The notes below the pieces were generated by a model that was given only the letters and a program-made list of their open reading frames with translations, made no database searches and was not told the origin of the DNA. Source: Constrictibacter sp. MBR-5 (lineage in GTDB: Bacteria; Pseudomonadota; Alphaproteobacteria; JAJUGE01). From it: DNA of 64,000 nt. Position 1 is the stretch's first letter. The number at the start of each line of letters is the position of its first letter. The position numbers and the translations under genes are program-made. Location: the NCBI RefSeq assembly GCF_040549485.1, contig NZ_JBEPTK010000011.1, forward strand, positions 62,001-126,000, given 5' to 3'. Shown here one piece after another: positions 34,222-45,391 of this stretch.

Positions 34222-36372
34222 ATGATCCGCCAGTACGAGCTTGTCGAGAAGGTCAGGGCCTACGATCCTCAGGCGGACGAGGATCTCCTGAATCGCGCCT
34301 ACGTCTACGCGATGAAGATGCACGGCTCGCAGCGCCGCGAGTCCGGGGCACTCTACTTCTCGCACCCGCTCGAGGTGGCGGGCCTGCTGACCCAGATGCG
34401 GCTCGACACGGCGTCGATCGTCACTGCCCTGCTGCACGACGTCGTGGAGGACACCGACGCCACCCTCGCCGACATCGAGAAGATGTTCGGCGCCGAGATC
34501 GCCCGCCTCGTCGACGGCGTCACCAAGCTGTCGCGGCTGGAACTGCAGTCCGACCACACCAAGCAGGCCGAGAACTTCCAGAAGCTGGTCGTCGCGATGT
34601 CCGAGGACATCCGCGTGCTCCTGGTGAAGCTGGCCGACCGCCTGCACAACATGCGCACCCTCTGCTACGTCGCGAACCCGGCGCGGCGGCGGCGCACCGC
34701 CATCGAAACGATGGAAATCTACGCCCCGCTCGCCGAGCGCATCGGCATGCAGGAGTGGAAGGACGAGCTCGAAGATCTCGCCTTCGCCGAGATCAACGCC
34801 GAGGCGCGCGAGTCCATCACCAAGCGCCTGGAGTTCCTGCGGCGCGAAGGACAGGACGTCGTCGGGCGGATCATCGACGAGCTGTCGCAGACGATGCGCG
34901 ACGCCGGCCTGAACGCCACGGTCTCCGGCCGCGAGAAGCGGCCGCGCTCGATCTGGCAGAAGATGCAGCGCAAGGACGTCGCGTTCGAGCAGCTCGCCGA
35001 CATCATGGCCTTTCGGGTCATCGTCGACACGATCGAGCACTGCTACACCGCGCTCGGCATCATCCACGCCGCCTACCGCGTCGTTCCCGGCCGCTTCAAG
35101 GACTACATCTCGACGCCCAAGCCGAACGGCTACCGCTCGCTGCACACCGGCGTCATCGGCCCCGAGAGCCAGCGCATCGAGATCCAGATCCGCACGCGCG
35201 AGATGCACGAGGTCGCCGAGATCGGCGTCGCGGCGCACTGGCGCTACAAGCAGGGCGGCGATCCGCGCACCGACGGCCGGCAGTATCGCTGGCTGCGCGA
35301 CTTCCTCGACATCCTGGAACACGCCGCCGGGCCGGAGGACTTCCTCGAGCACACCAAGCTCGAGATGTTCCAGGATCAGGTCTTCTGCTTTACGCCGAAG
35401 GGCGACCTGATCGCCCTGCCCCAGGCGGCGACGCCGGTGGACTTCGCCTACGCCGTCCATTCCGAGATCGGCGACCACTGCGCCAGCGCCAAGATCAACG
35501 GCCGCCTCGTGCCGCTGCGCAGCCAGCTGCGCAACGGCGACCAGGTCGAGATCATCACCTCGCGCGCCAAGAGCCCCTCGCCGGAGTGGGAGCGTTTCGT
35601 CGTCTCCGGCAAGGCCAAGGCGCGGATCCGCCGCATCGTCCGCCAGCAGCAGCGCGGCCAGTATATCGACCTGGGCCGTGCCATTCTGCAGCGCACCCTG
35701 CGCGCCGAAGGCCTGGAGCCCAGCGAACGCACCCTGGAGCCGGCGCTGAAGGCGCTCGGCGTCAAGACGGTGGAGGATCTCTACGCCGCCCTCGGCGAGG
35801 GGACGCACACCGGGCGCGACGTGATGCAGGCGATCCAGCCGGCGCCGGCCCCGCAGCCGGCGAACGACAAGATCGTGCCGATCTCCCGCGCGCGCAGCGA
35901 GCGCCGCGGCAAGGAGCAGCCGATCCTGCTGCGCGGCCTCATCCCGGGCATGGCGCTGCACTTCGCCCGCTGCTGCCATCCGCTGCCGGGTGACCGAATC
36001 GTCGGGATCGTTACGACGGGCAAGGGTGTTACCGTTCACACGGCCGAATGCGAGACCCTGGTCAGCTTCGCCCATACGCCGGAGCGTTGGCTGGAAGTCG
36101 ACTGGGACGAGCGGGCGGCCGATGCCGACGGCGCGCTCACCGGGCGCGTCCACCTGATCGTCGCGAACGCGCCGGGCAACCTGGGATCGCTGTCGACCAT
36201 GATCGCGCAGAACCACGGCAACATCACGAACCTGAAATTTACGAATAGGAGTCGAGACTTCTTCGAGATGCTCGTGGACATCGAAGTCGGCGACGTGAAG
36301 CACCTGACGAACATCATCGCGGCGCTTCGCACGCATCCTTCGATCTCGTCCGTCGAACGGGCGAGAGGCTGA
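34222..36372 (+). CDS. spoT: bifunctional (p)ppGpp synthetase/hydrolase (RelA/SpoT homologue)
   Basis: 716 residues. HD hydrolase domain with His48 (FSHPLEVA), His72-Asp73 (LLHDVVEDTDAT) and the DRLHNMRTL segment, so hydrolysis is expected. Synthetase domain with RPRSIWQKM, ADIMAFRVIV and GYRSLHTGV, so synthesis is also expected. Then TGS (about 385-450) with VFCFTPKGDLIALP, a helical region, and a C-terminal ACT domain (about 640-716). The single long RSH of alphaproteobacteria governs the stringent response. Located between rpoZ and DUF2062, as usual. Confidence 0.96.
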   Translation: MIRQYELVEKVRAYDPQADEDLLNRAYVYAMKMHGSQRRESGALYFSHPLEVAGLLTQMRLDTASIVTALLHDVVEDTDATLADIEKMFGAEIARLVDGVTKLSRLELQSDHTKQAENFQKLVVAMSEDIRVLLVKLADRLHNMRTLCYVANPARRRRTAIETMEIYAPLAERIGMQEWKDELEDLAFAEINAEARESITKRLEFLRREGQDVVGRIIDELSQTMRDAGLNATVSGREKRPRSIWQKMQRKDVAFEQLADIMAFRVIVDTIEHCYTALGIIHAAYRVVPGRFKDYISTPKPNGYRSLHTGVIGPESQRIEIQIRTREMHEVAEIGVAAHWRYKQGGDPRTDGRQYRWLRDFLDILEHAAGPEDFLEHTKLEMFQDQVFCFTPKGDLIALPQAATPVDFAYAVHSEIGDHCASAKINGRLVPLRSQLRNGDQVEIITSRAKSPSPEWERFVVSGKAKARIRRIVRQQQRGQYIDLGRAILQRTLRAEGLEPSERTLEPALKALGVKTVEDLYAALGEGTHTGRDVMQAIQPAPAPQPANDKIVPISRARSERRGKEQPILLRGLIPGMALHFARCCHPLPGDRIVGIVTTGKGVTVHTAECETLVSFAHTPERWLEVDWDERAADADGALTGRVHLIVANAPGNLGSLSTMIAQNHGNITNLKFTNRSRDFFEMLVDIEVGDVKHLTNIIAALRTHPSISSVERARG

Positions 36373-36384
36373 GGCAGGGATCGA

Positions 36385-36993
36385 ATGTTCGGACGCCGGA
36401 GCAAGCGTGGCGGGAAGGCGAGGTTCCGGCAGTGGCTGTGGCCGGTCGGCGGCATACGCCGCAGCGGCCAGTACATGATCCACCGGCTGGCGCGCACCAA
36501 GGCGTCGCCCTACAGCCTGGCTGCCGGTTTCGCCTGCGGCGCCGCCGTCTCGTTCACCCCGCTGGTCGGGCTCCACTTCGTCGCCGCGGGCCTGTTGGCG
36601 CTCTGCATGCGCGCCAGCGTCATCGCCTCCGCCGTGGGCACCATCGTCGGCAACCCCTGGACCTTTCCCTTCATCTGGCTGGTCACCTACGAGGCCGGCC
36701 GCTGGCTGGGCTTCGGTGGCGGCGTCGAGGGCGAGCGGATCGACTTCGTCAGCCGCTTCCAGCGGGCCTGCGACGCGTTGTGGAACCTGGACCTGGGCGG
36801 CGTCGCGCACGCCGCGGGGCCGATCCTGGAGCCCATGATGGTCGGCGGCAGCCTGATCGGCGTCGCGGTATGGCTGGCGTTCTTTCTGTTGCTTTTCCCC
36901 GTCATCGGCGCCTACAAGCGGACCCGCGAGGTACGCCTGCAGAGCGGCCGGGCCCGTCGGTCTGCCGCATTGAGCGCGGGTGCGAAAGGCTGA
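36385..36993 (+). CDS. DUF2062 membrane protein
   Basis: 202 residues, 12 bases after the spoT stop. Family motifs: [24 protein letters not shown] and the paired helices near 45-65 and 75-100, then a third membrane region at about 150-175. Function unknown, but it is a stable neighbour of the spoT-pdxJ-acpS group in alphaproteobacteria. Its stop precedes the pdxJ ATG by 22 bases. Confidence 0.88.
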   Translation: MFGRRSKRGGKARFRQWLWPVGGIRRSGQYMIHRLARTKASPYSLAAGFACGAAVSFTPLVGLHFVAAGLLALCMRASVIASAVGTIVGNPWTFPFIWLVTYEAGRWLGFGGGVEGERIDFVSRFQRACDALWNLDLGGVAHAAGPILEPMMVGGSLIGVAVWLAFFLLLFPVIGAYKRTREVRLQSGRARRSAALSAGAKG

Positions 36994-37015
36994 GGCCAAG
37001 GGGGCTGAGGACGCC

Positions 37016-37759
37016 ATGCGGCAACTGCGCCTGGGCGTGAACATCGATCATGTGGCGACGGTACGGAACGCCCGCGGCGGCAGTCTGCCCGACCCGCTGC
37101 GCGCCGCGCTGCTGGCCGCCGAGGCCGGTGCCGACGGCATCACCGCGCATCTGCGCGAGGACCGGCGCCACATCCGCGACGCCGACATCGAGCGTCTGGC
37201 GACGAAGATCCCGCTGCCGCTGAACTTCGAGATGGCGGCGACGGAGGAGATGGTCGCGATCGCCCTCCGCCACCGCCCGCACGCCTGCTGCATCGTGCCG
37301 GAGCGGCGCGAGGAAGTGACGACCGAGGGCGGCCTCGACGCCGTGCGCCAGCACGATCAGCTGAAGCCGATGGTGGCGCGCCTGCGCGACGCCGGCTGCC
37401 GCGTTTCGCTCTTCGTCGAGGCGGACCCGGCCCAGCTCGAGGCGGCGGTGTCCCTGGGCGCGCCCGTCGTCGAATTGCACACCGGCGCCTATTGCGAGGC
37501 GGACGGCGAGGCGCGCGCGCACCATCTGCGGCGCATCCGCGCGGCCGCGGCGCGCTGCGCCGAACTCGGCCTCGAATGCCATGCCGGCCACGGGCTGGAT
37601 TACGACACGGTGGCGCCGATCGCCGCCATCCCGAACGTCGTGGAGCTGAACATCGGACATTTCCTGATCGGCGAGGCGATCTTCGTCGGCCTCGACGCCG
37701 CCATTCGCCGGATGCGGGCCGCCATGGACGAAGCGGTCGCCGCCGGGTCGGCGGCATGA
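37016..37759 (+). CDS. pdxJ: pyridoxine 5'-phosphate synthase
   Basis: 247 residues from the ATG at 37016; the in-frame start at 36980 is inside the upstream gene. PdxJ condenses 1-deoxyxylulose 5-phosphate with 3-amino-2-oxopropyl phosphate in vitamin B6 synthesis. Motifs: [53 protein letters not shown] and [14 protein letters not shown]. Its stop overlaps the acpS start (ATGA). Confidence 0.96.
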   Translation: MRQLRLGVNIDHVATVRNARGGSLPDPLRAALLAAEAGADGITAHLREDRRHIRDADIERLATKIPLPLNFEMAATEEMVAIALRHRPHACCIVPERREEVTTEGGLDAVRQHDQLKPMVARLRDAGCRVSLFVEADPAQLEAAVSLGAPVVELHTGAYCEADGEARAHHLRRIRAAAARCAELGLECHAGHGLDYDTVAPIAAIPNVVELNIGHFLIGEAIFVGLDAAIRRMRAAMDEAVAAGSAA

Positions 37760-38166
37760 TCATCGGCATCGGCAGCGACCTCACCGACATCCGCCGCATC
37801 CAGAAGACCCTCGATCGCTTCGGTGCGCGCTTCATCGACCGCTGCTTCACCGAAATCGAGCAGGCGCGCTCGGAGCGCCGTGCCGACCGTGCGGCCAGCT
37901 ACGCCAAGCGCTTCGCCGCCAAGGAGGCCTGCTCCAAGGCCCTCGGCACCGGCTTCCGGCGCGGCGTGTTCATGCGCGACATGGGGGTGGTGAACCTGCG
38001 CGGCGGCAAGCCCAGCATGGCGCTCACCGGCGGCGCGGCCGAGCGGCTCGCCGCGCTCACGCCGCCGGGCATGACGCTGCAGATCGACGTCAGCCTGACC
38101 GACGAACCGCCGCTGGCGCAGGCGATCGTCATCATCTCGGCCGTGCCGCGAACCGCGGACGCTTGA
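37756..38166 (+). CDS. acpS: holo-[acyl-carrier-protein] synthase
   Basis: 136 residues. It transfers the 4'-phosphopantetheine arm of CoA to acyl carrier protein. Motifs: [15 protein letters not shown] with the metal-binding Asp8, and [18 protein letters not shown] with the Glu; the trimer-forming length is normal. The ATG overlaps the pdxJ stop. A 59-base gap with a short hairpin potential separates it from lepB. Confidence 0.95.
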   Translation: MIIGIGSDLTDIRRIQKTLDRFGARFIDRCFTEIEQARSERRADRAASYAKRFAAKEACSKALGTGFRRGVFMRDMGVVNLRGGKPSMALTGGAAERLAALTPPGMTLQIDVSLTDEPPLAQAIVIISAVPRTADA

Positions 38167-38225
38167 CAGGGGGCGGAGGCCGCCGCAAGGTCGCCCCGGC
38201 CCGCTCGCAATAGGGCGGATTTTCA

Positions 38226-38990
38226 ATGGCTTATGAGGGCGCGCGGGTGAAGGAAGCGGGGGAGAAGAGCGGTTTCTGGGAGAATGTGCGCACCATCGTG
38301 TACGCGGTCCTGATCGCGCTGTTCGTCCGCACATTCGCCTATGAGCCGTTCAACATTCCGTCCGGCTCGATGCTGCCCACCCTGCTGGTCGGCGACTATC
38401 TCTTCGTCTCGAAATTCTCCTACGGCTACAGCCGGCACTCGCTGCCGCTGTCGCTGCCGCTCATCCCGGGCCGCGTCCTCTTCAGCGAGCCCGAGCGCGG
38501 CGACGTCGCCGTCTTCAAGCTGCCGACGGACGGCAAGACCGACTACATCAAGCGCATCATCGGCCTGCCCGGCGACGAGATCCAGATGCGCGGCGGACGG
38601 CTCTACATCAACGGCACCCTCGTCGAGCGCACGCCGATCGATCCGGCGCAGGTCGACGACGGCTTCGGCCGGATGGTGCGCGTGCCGCAATATGTCGAGA
38701 CGCTGCCGAACGGACGTCAGCATCTGATCTTCGAATCCAGCGGCGACGACGGCCAGTTCGACAACACCCGCGTCTTCAAGGTGCCGCCGCGGCACTATTT
38801 CGCCATGGGCGACAACCGCGACAACTCCCTCGACAGCCGCGCCTCGGTCGGCTTCATTCCGGTCGAGAACCTGATCGGCCGCGCCGAGTTCCTGTTCTTC
38901 TCGGTCGATGGCAGCTCCAGCATCTGGCAGGTCTGGAACTGGCCGTGGGCGATCCGCTGGAACCGGATCTTCACCGGCGTAGGGCCTTGA
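38226..38990 (+). CDS. lepB: signal peptidase I
   Basis: 254 residues. It cleaves signal peptides at the periplasmic face of the inner membrane. One N-terminal membrane helix (about 18-36), then catalytic Ser48 in IPSGSMLPTLLVGD and Lys109 in DYIKRIIGLPGDEI; the C-terminal box FAMGDNRDNSLDSR is complete. Its stop overlaps the TTG start of rnc, so the two are translationally coupled. Confidence 0.96.
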   Translation: MAYEGARVKEAGEKSGFWENVRTIVYAVLIALFVRTFAYEPFNIPSGSMLPTLLVGDYLFVSKFSYGYSRHSLPLSLPLIPGRVLFSEPERGDVAVFKLPTDGKTDYIKRIIGLPGDEIQMRGGRLYINGTLVERTPIDPAQVDDGFGRMVRVPQYVETLPNGRQHLIFESSGDDGQFDNTRVFKVPPRHYFAMGDNRDNSLDSRASVGFIPVENLIGRAEFLFFSVDGSSSIWQVWNWPWAIRWNRIFTGVGP

Positions 38991-39703
38991 GCGAGCCGCC
39001 CGCCCTCGCCGAGCTGGAGGCCATCCTCCGGCACAGTTTCCGCGATCCGTCGCTGCTGCGCTCGGCCATCGCCCACCCCAGCAGCATCGGCGGCGGCGGC
39101 AACGGCGGTCCGGCCGGCTACGAGCGGCTGGAATTCCTCGGCGACCGGGTCCTGGCGCTGATCGTGGCCGAACTGCTCTTCGAACGATTCCCCACCGAGA
39201 ACGAAGGCGAGCTGTCGCGCCGCCTCGTCGGCCTGGTGCGGCGCGAGGCGCTGCTGAAGGTGGCGCAGGACATCGGCCTGCATCGCTTCATCGAGGTGGC
39301 GGCCGTCCCCGCCGGCCGCCGCGACCAGGGGTTGGACACCGCACTCGCCGACGGATGCGAAGCGCTGATCGGCGCCCTATATCTCGACGGCGGCATCGAG
39401 GCGCCGCGCCGGTTCATCCACGCCGCCTGGACCGCGCTGGTCGACGCCACGCCGCGTCCGCCGCGCGACGCCAAGACGGCGCTGCAGGAATGGGCGCAGG
39501 CGCGGCGGCTGCCGCTGCCCGCCTATGCGGTCACCGTGCGCGAGGGTCCGCCGCACGCACCGTGCTTCACCGTGGAGGTGCGCCTGTCCGGCGCGCCGCC
39601 CGCGAGCGGCGAGGGCATGTCGAAACGAGCCGCCGAGCAGGCCGCCGCTGCGGCCCTGCTGCACCACCTGGAGGGTAATGACCGAGACCGAAGCCGATCG
39701 TAG
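38987..39703 (+). CDS. rnc: ribonuclease III
   Basis: 238 residues, starting at a TTG that overlaps the lepB stop (38988-38990); upstream in-frame codons lie within lepB. RNase III cuts double-stranded RNA. Catalytic motif YERLEFLGDRVLALIVAE with the conserved Glu and Asp, DGCEALIGALYLDGG, and a C-terminal double-stranded RNA-binding domain (about 160-232) with SKRAAEQAAAAALL. Its end overlaps era by 26 bases. Confidence 0.94.
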   Translation: MSEPPALAELEAILRHSFRDPSLLRSAIAHPSSIGGGGNGGPAGYERLEFLGDRVLALIVAELLFERFPTENEGELSRRLVGLVRREALLKVAQDIGLHRFIEVAAVPAGRRDQGLDTALADGCEALIGALYLDGGIEAPRRFIHAAWTALVDATPRPPRDAKTALQEWAQARRLPLPAYAVTVREGPPHAPCFTVEVRLSGAPPASGEGMSKRAAEQAAAAALLHHLEGNDRDRSRS

Positions 39704-40598
39704 CGCCCAGACACGCTGCGGTTACGTCGCCATCATCGGCGCGCCGAACGCCGGGAAGTCGACGCTGCTCAACCTGCTCGCCGGCACCAAGCTGTCGATC
39801 GTCAGCCCCAAGGTGCAGACGACGCGCAGCCGCGTCCTCGGCATCCGGATCGAGGGCGACGCCCAGGTCGTCTTCGTCGACACCCCGGGCATCTTCCAGC
39901 CGCGCCGCCGGCTCGACCGCGCGATGGTGCACGCCGCCTGGGAAGGTGCCGGCGACGCCGACCTCGTCCTGCTGCTGATCGACGCCGAGCGTGGCATCGA
40001 CGCGGACGCCGACCGCATCCTGGCCAACCTGCACGACGGCGGCCGCAAGGTGGTGGTCGCGCTCAACAAGGTGGACCTGGTCCGCCGATCCAACCTGCTG
40101 GAACTGGCCGCCAAGCTGAACGAGACGGGGGTCGTCACCGACATCTTCATGATCTCGGCGCTCACCGGCGACGGCGTCTCGGACCTGCTCGACCATCTCG
40201 CCAAGCGCCTGCCGGACGGTCCTTGGCTGTTTCCCGAGGACCAGCTGTCCGACGTGCCGATGCGCCAGCTCGCCGCCGAGATCACGCGCGAGAAGCTGTT
40301 CCTGCAGCTGCACCAGGAGTTGCCCTACGCCGCCACGGTGGAGACCGAGACCTGGGAGGAGTTCGACAATGGCGACGTGCGCATCGGCCAGGTCGTCTTC
40401 GTCCAGCGCGAGGGCCAGCGCGCCATCATCCTCGGCAAGGGCGGCCGCCAGATCCGCGCCATCGGCGAAGCCGCCCGCACCGAGCTCCAGGAACTGCTGG
40501 AACGCAAGGTCCACCTCTTCCTGCACGTCAAGGTCCGCGAACAATGGACCGAAGACCCGGAGCGCTACCGCGCGATGGGGCTCGACCACAAGGTCTGA
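39678..40598 (+). CDS. era: GTPase Era
   Basis: 306 residues. Era binds 16S rRNA and assists 30S assembly. G1 GAPNAGKST, G2 TTRSRVLGI, G3 DTPGIF, G4 NKVD and G5 SALTGDG are all present, followed by a KH RNA-binding domain near 215-290 (IILGKGGRQIRAIGEAAR). The start ATG follows GAGGGTA and lies inside the rnc end. In most relatives recO comes next; here 1.4 kb of foreign-looking DNA intervenes. Confidence 0.96.
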   Translation: MTETEADRSAQTRCGYVAIIGAPNAGKSTLLNLLAGTKLSIVSPKVQTTRSRVLGIRIEGDAQVVFVDTPGIFQPRRRLDRAMVHAAWEGAGDADLVLLLIDAERGIDADADRILANLHDGGRKVVVALNKVDLVRRSNLLELAAKLNETGVVTDIFMISALTGDGVSDLLDHLAKRLPDGPWLFPEDQLSDVPMRQLAAEITREKLFLQLHQELPYAATVETETWEEFDNGDVRIGQVVFVQREGQRAIILGKGGRQIRAIGEAARTELQELLERKVHLFLHVKVREQWTEDPERYRAMGLDHKV

Positions 40599-40611
40599 GG
40601 AAGCGGCGGCC

Positions 40612-40725
40612 GTCTTTCGAGACGCCCGCTGACGCGGGCTCCTCGGGATGGGTATCGCCATGACCAGCGGCCCAGAAGTAGGTCATCATGCTGAGGAGCC
40701 GCCGCAGGCGACGGCTCGAAGCACG
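40612..40725. repeat. intergenic palindromic repeat after era, with internal hairpin
   Basis: Two inverted halves face each other: a left part ending GCGGGCTCCTCGGGATG (to 40650) and a right part beginning CATGCTGAGGAGCC (from 40687). The pairs GGCTCCTC / GAGGAGCC and TTCGA / TCGAA match. The left half itself forms a hairpin (GCCCGC TGAC GCGGGC, 40624-40639), which may terminate era. The CTGAGGAGCC...TCGAAGCACG pattern is like the mobile-looking intergenic palindromes of alphaproteobacteria. Confidence 0.65.
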
Positions 40726-40743
40726 GAGCCCAGGCGACCCGGC

Positions 40744-41158
40744 CTACGCGTCCCGTACTTCGATCGGGATCTCCTTGCCGAGCGCCCGCAGCGCCGCCTC
40801 GATCTGAGCGAGCCTGGAGGCGTGCGACAGATCGAGCAGGCGGTCCACCTGCATCGGCTTCGCGCCCGTCAGGCGGGCCAGGTCGGCCTTTCGCATCCCC
40901 CGCTGGAGCATCGTGCGGTAGAGCGCCACCTTTACGGGGCGAGCGCCGGCAGGGCCACGAAGTCGGGCCCCTCGGCAACCGGCAGCGGGATCTCGGCACG
41001 GTTGGATATCCGGCCCTGCAGCGCGGTTCGACCGCGTCGACCGCCCGCATCCGGGCAATGTCCTCGTCCTCGCCGAAGCTCGTCACCTCGGGAAGGTCGC
41101 GACAGGTTGCCATGACCGTTCCGTTGTCGTCCGGCGTGAGTTCTATGGCATAGCGCAT
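40744..41158 (-). pseudogene. HicB-family antitoxin remnant, two frameshifts
   Basis: From the ATG at 41156-41158 the frame reads MRYAIELTPDDNGTVMATCR and SFGEDEDIARMRAVDAVE, then must shift to continue as ALQGRISNRAEIPLPVAEG (first shift near 41034), and again near 40935 to continue as VKVALYRTMLQRGMRKADLA and QVDRLLDLSHASRLAQIEAA. Repairing each shift needs one added base. Joined, the pieces give about 138 residues, a full HicB with a partial RNase H-like part and a helix-turn-helix. No hicA toxin gene is next to it. Either a dead antitoxin or sequence errors. Confidence 0.75.
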
Positions 41159-41172
41159 GCCCCCCCCGCACG

Positions 41173-41499
41173 TCAGGCGATAGCCCGCAGCCCTTTCGCC
41201 TTCACCAGGCTCAGCAGCTTGAGCGACGGACCGTTGGGACGCTTCTCGCCGCGTTCCCACTTGCTGACGGCATCCTTGCGAACGTTCAGGTAGAGCGCGA
41301 ACACGGGTTGCGACACCTGTTCCCGTTCGCGAAGGGCCCTGATCTCCTCCGGCGCCATCGGCGCCACCGGGGTCAGGCACAGGGCGTCGAACGCGCGCAT
41401 CGTCTCCTTGTCGATCACCCCGGCGCCGTGCAGACCGACTGCCGTCCTGTGGACCGTGCCGAGGATGCCGCCCTCGGGTCGGCTGGTCCTCTTTGCCAT
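41173..41499 (-). CDS. XRE-family antitoxin (HigA/MqsA-like) of a RelE-type system
   Basis: 108 residues from the ATG at 41497-41499, inside the end of the toxin frame; a GGAG lies just upstream. The helix-turn-helix is PEEIRALREREQVSQPVFAL followed by YLNVRKDAVSKWERGEKRP. This is the standard antitoxin partner of the RelE/DUF1044-like toxin upstream, ILGTVHRTAVGLHGAGVID being the family N-terminal part. The gene is intact. It would repress its own promoter with the toxin in the normal system; here it may be a lone leftover. Confidence 0.82.
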   Translation of the reverse strand: MAKRTSRPEGGILGTVHRTAVGLHGAGVIDKETMRAFDALCLTPVAPMAPEEIRALREREQVSQPVFALYLNVRKDAVSKWERGEKRPNGPSLKLLSLVKAKGLRAIA

Positions 41500-41865
41500 C
41501 GCCTTCGATCTCCATGATTTCACCGGCCGCCTTCGCCAGCTTCAGCCCTTCGGCGTCGAGTCCGAGCAGCACCCCGGCGAGTGCCTTCAGCGCCTTCAAT
41601 TCCGTGCCCGTGACGTTCGCCTTGTCGCTCTTCGCAAATCCTTGCACGAAGAAGCTGTGCCCGCCGATCCTGAACAGAACGATGGTACGAAACCCGCCAG
41701 ATTTGCCGCCGCCTTCACGCGCGATGCGCTGCTTGAACACACCCCGCCCAGGTCTGCATCCCATCGGCCGGCAGCGACCGCCTCTGCCGCCGCCGTCAGG
41801 GAATTGTCCCGCAAGCGGGCCTTTCGTGCGAACCGGGAAAACTCCTTCGTCTTATAGACAGCCAT
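41485..41865 (-). pseudogene. RelE/ParE-family (DUF1044-like) toxin, frameshifted
   Basis: MAVYKTKEFSRFARKARLRD at the start and GRWDADLGG about residue 33 are in one frame; the continuation VFKQRIAREGGGKSGGFRT and FFVQGFAKSDKANVTGTELK is in another. One base added to the G-run in GGCGGGGTG (near 41746) restores a normal toxin of about 120 residues. The second frame has no stop near the antitoxin start, so the 3' end given is approximate. As read, the toxin is inactive, which would leave its intact antitoxin free. Confidence 0.75.
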
Positions 41866-41881
41866 CGGCTACACGGCCTCT

Positions 41882-41910
41882 TATATAGCGCCTAGAACTA
41901 CACTTCCCAA
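41882..41910 (-). promoter_or_regulatory. sigma-70-type promoter of the toxin-antitoxin operon
   Basis: On the minus strand TTGGGA (41905-41910) and TATATA (41882-41887) are separated by exactly 17 bases, about 20 bases before the toxin ATG. The surrounding 171 bases to recO are more AT-rich than the core genome around them and hold no gene. Confidence 0.55.
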
Positions 41911-42036
41911 AGGCAATCCACCCCACAGGCTCGATAGCACGCGTAGTTCGCATCAAATCTTGGATGGAAGACACGCATGACAGCATTGTCCCGACATCAA
42001 GCGTGATCGGACAACCATGAACTTGCTCCACGCCCC

Positions 42037-42830
42037 ATGATCGAATGGACCGACGCAGCGATCGTCCTGTCCGCCCGCCATCACGGCGAGGGGTCGGCGA
42101 TCGTGCAGCTGCTCACCGCGACGCGCGGGCGCCATGCGGGACTGGCGCGTGGCGGCTCCTCCAGCCGGCAGCGCGGCACCTACCAGCCGGGGACGGAGGT
42201 CGCGGCGGTGTGGCGGGCGCGGCTCGCCGACCAGCTCGGCAACCTGACCTGCGAGGCCGTGCACGGCCATGCCGCCGGCTGGCTCGACGACGCCTTCCGC
42301 CTCGCCGGCATCGGCGCCGCCTGCGCGGTCGCCGAGTCCGCCCTGCCCGAGCGCGAGCCGCACCCGCCGCTCTATCACGGCATGGCGGCCTTCCTCGCCT
42401 GCCTCGATTCCGAGGTCTGGCCGGCCGCCTATGTGCGCTGGGAGATCGAACTGCTGGCCGAGTTGGGCTACGGCCTGGGGCTCGACGCCTGCGCCGTGAC
42501 GGGTACGACCGAAGACCTCGCCTGGGTGTCGCCGCGCTCCGGCCGCGCCGTGTCGCGCGAAGCGGGCGAACCCTATGCGACGAAGCTGCTGCCGCTGCCC
42601 GGCTTCCTGGTCGGCGGCGGCGACCTCGCCGACGAAGACGTGATTGCGGGGCTCGACCTCACGGGCTATTTCCTGCGCCGGCACGTCTTCGCGCCCGCCG
42701 ATCGCGACCTGCCGCAGGCGCGCCTGCGCCTCGCCGACATGTACGCCCGGCGCGTGCACCGCGCGGAAACGGCCGACACCCCGGACCCCGACGGTCCCGG
42801 GGCACAGACACCGGAACCCGAAGGGTCCCC

Positions 42831-42834
<4 letters not shown>
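42037..42834 (+). CDS. recO: DNA repair protein RecO
   Basis: 265 residues. RecO loads RecA with RecF/RecR and anneals strands. N-terminal OB-fold: [20 protein letters not shown] and [20 protein letters not shown]; the rest is helical. The zinc-finger cysteines found in many RecO proteins are not evident, as in other alphaproteobacteria. Its stop overlaps the parC ATG (ATGA). Confidence 0.92.
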
Positions 42835-45050
<2,216 letters not shown>

Positions 45051-45077
45051 TGCGGCAACGCGCCGCTCCCCACACCA

Positions 45078-45163
45078 CCGTCTTTGCGAACCGAAGATGA
45101 AGCAACCCCAGGCAAGCGCGCCGGCCCTGGGTTGCTTCGTCGCTACGCTCCTCGCAAAGACGG
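45078..45163. repeat. 86-base palindromic intergenic repeat
   Basis: Outer arms CCGTCTTTGCGAA and TCGCAAAGACGG, inner arms GAAGCAACCC and GGGTTGCTTC, loop rich in GC. The right half reads GTTGCTTCGTCGCTACGCTC then CTCGCAAAGACGG, the hallmark of a repeat family widespread in alphaproteobacteria (with GCGAGGAGCGAAGCGACGAA on the other strand). It sits 27 bases after parC and may serve as a terminator. Up to 45231 no gene is seen. Confidence 0.8.
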
Positions 45164-45231
45164 AATGAGGGTGATCGTGATGCCCGCGTCCCACGCGCCG
45201 TCTTCGCGCAGCCGCTACCACCGCCCGCATC

Positions 45232-45345
45232 TCAAATCCTGGGCTCGAACTCCAAATCCAGTTCCGACGCGGGCACGGCCCCCTGGAGGCCCCAGTTCTC
45301 GGGTGGCACCTCAACCCGGGTGAACCGGTCCGAGCGTGTCGGCCG
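45232..45345 (-). pseudogene. internally deleted 3' fragment of a tautomerase gene
   Basis: Reads RPTRSDRFTRVEV directly joined to PPENWGLQGAVPASELDL, stop at 45232-45234. It matches residues 53-65 and 105-128 of the intact tautomerase at 46355-46741; 39 residues are missing. In the intact gene both borders carry TCGAGGTG, so slippage between these eight-base repeats explains the deletion. Sequence has diverged from the intact copy, so it is not recent. It flanks the RES-Xre cassette on the opposite side from the intact gene. Confidence 0.8.
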
Positions 45346-45391
45346 TCCGACAGGGCAATCCCTCTTCCGCGACGCCGCCCGCTCCGTGTTG

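Noticed and set aside
33712-37044. 1110-codon open frame on the minus strand opposite rpoZ-spoT-DUF2062
   Set aside because: Antisense shadow of three well-identified core genes; His/Arg/Asp-rich composition typical of such shadows.
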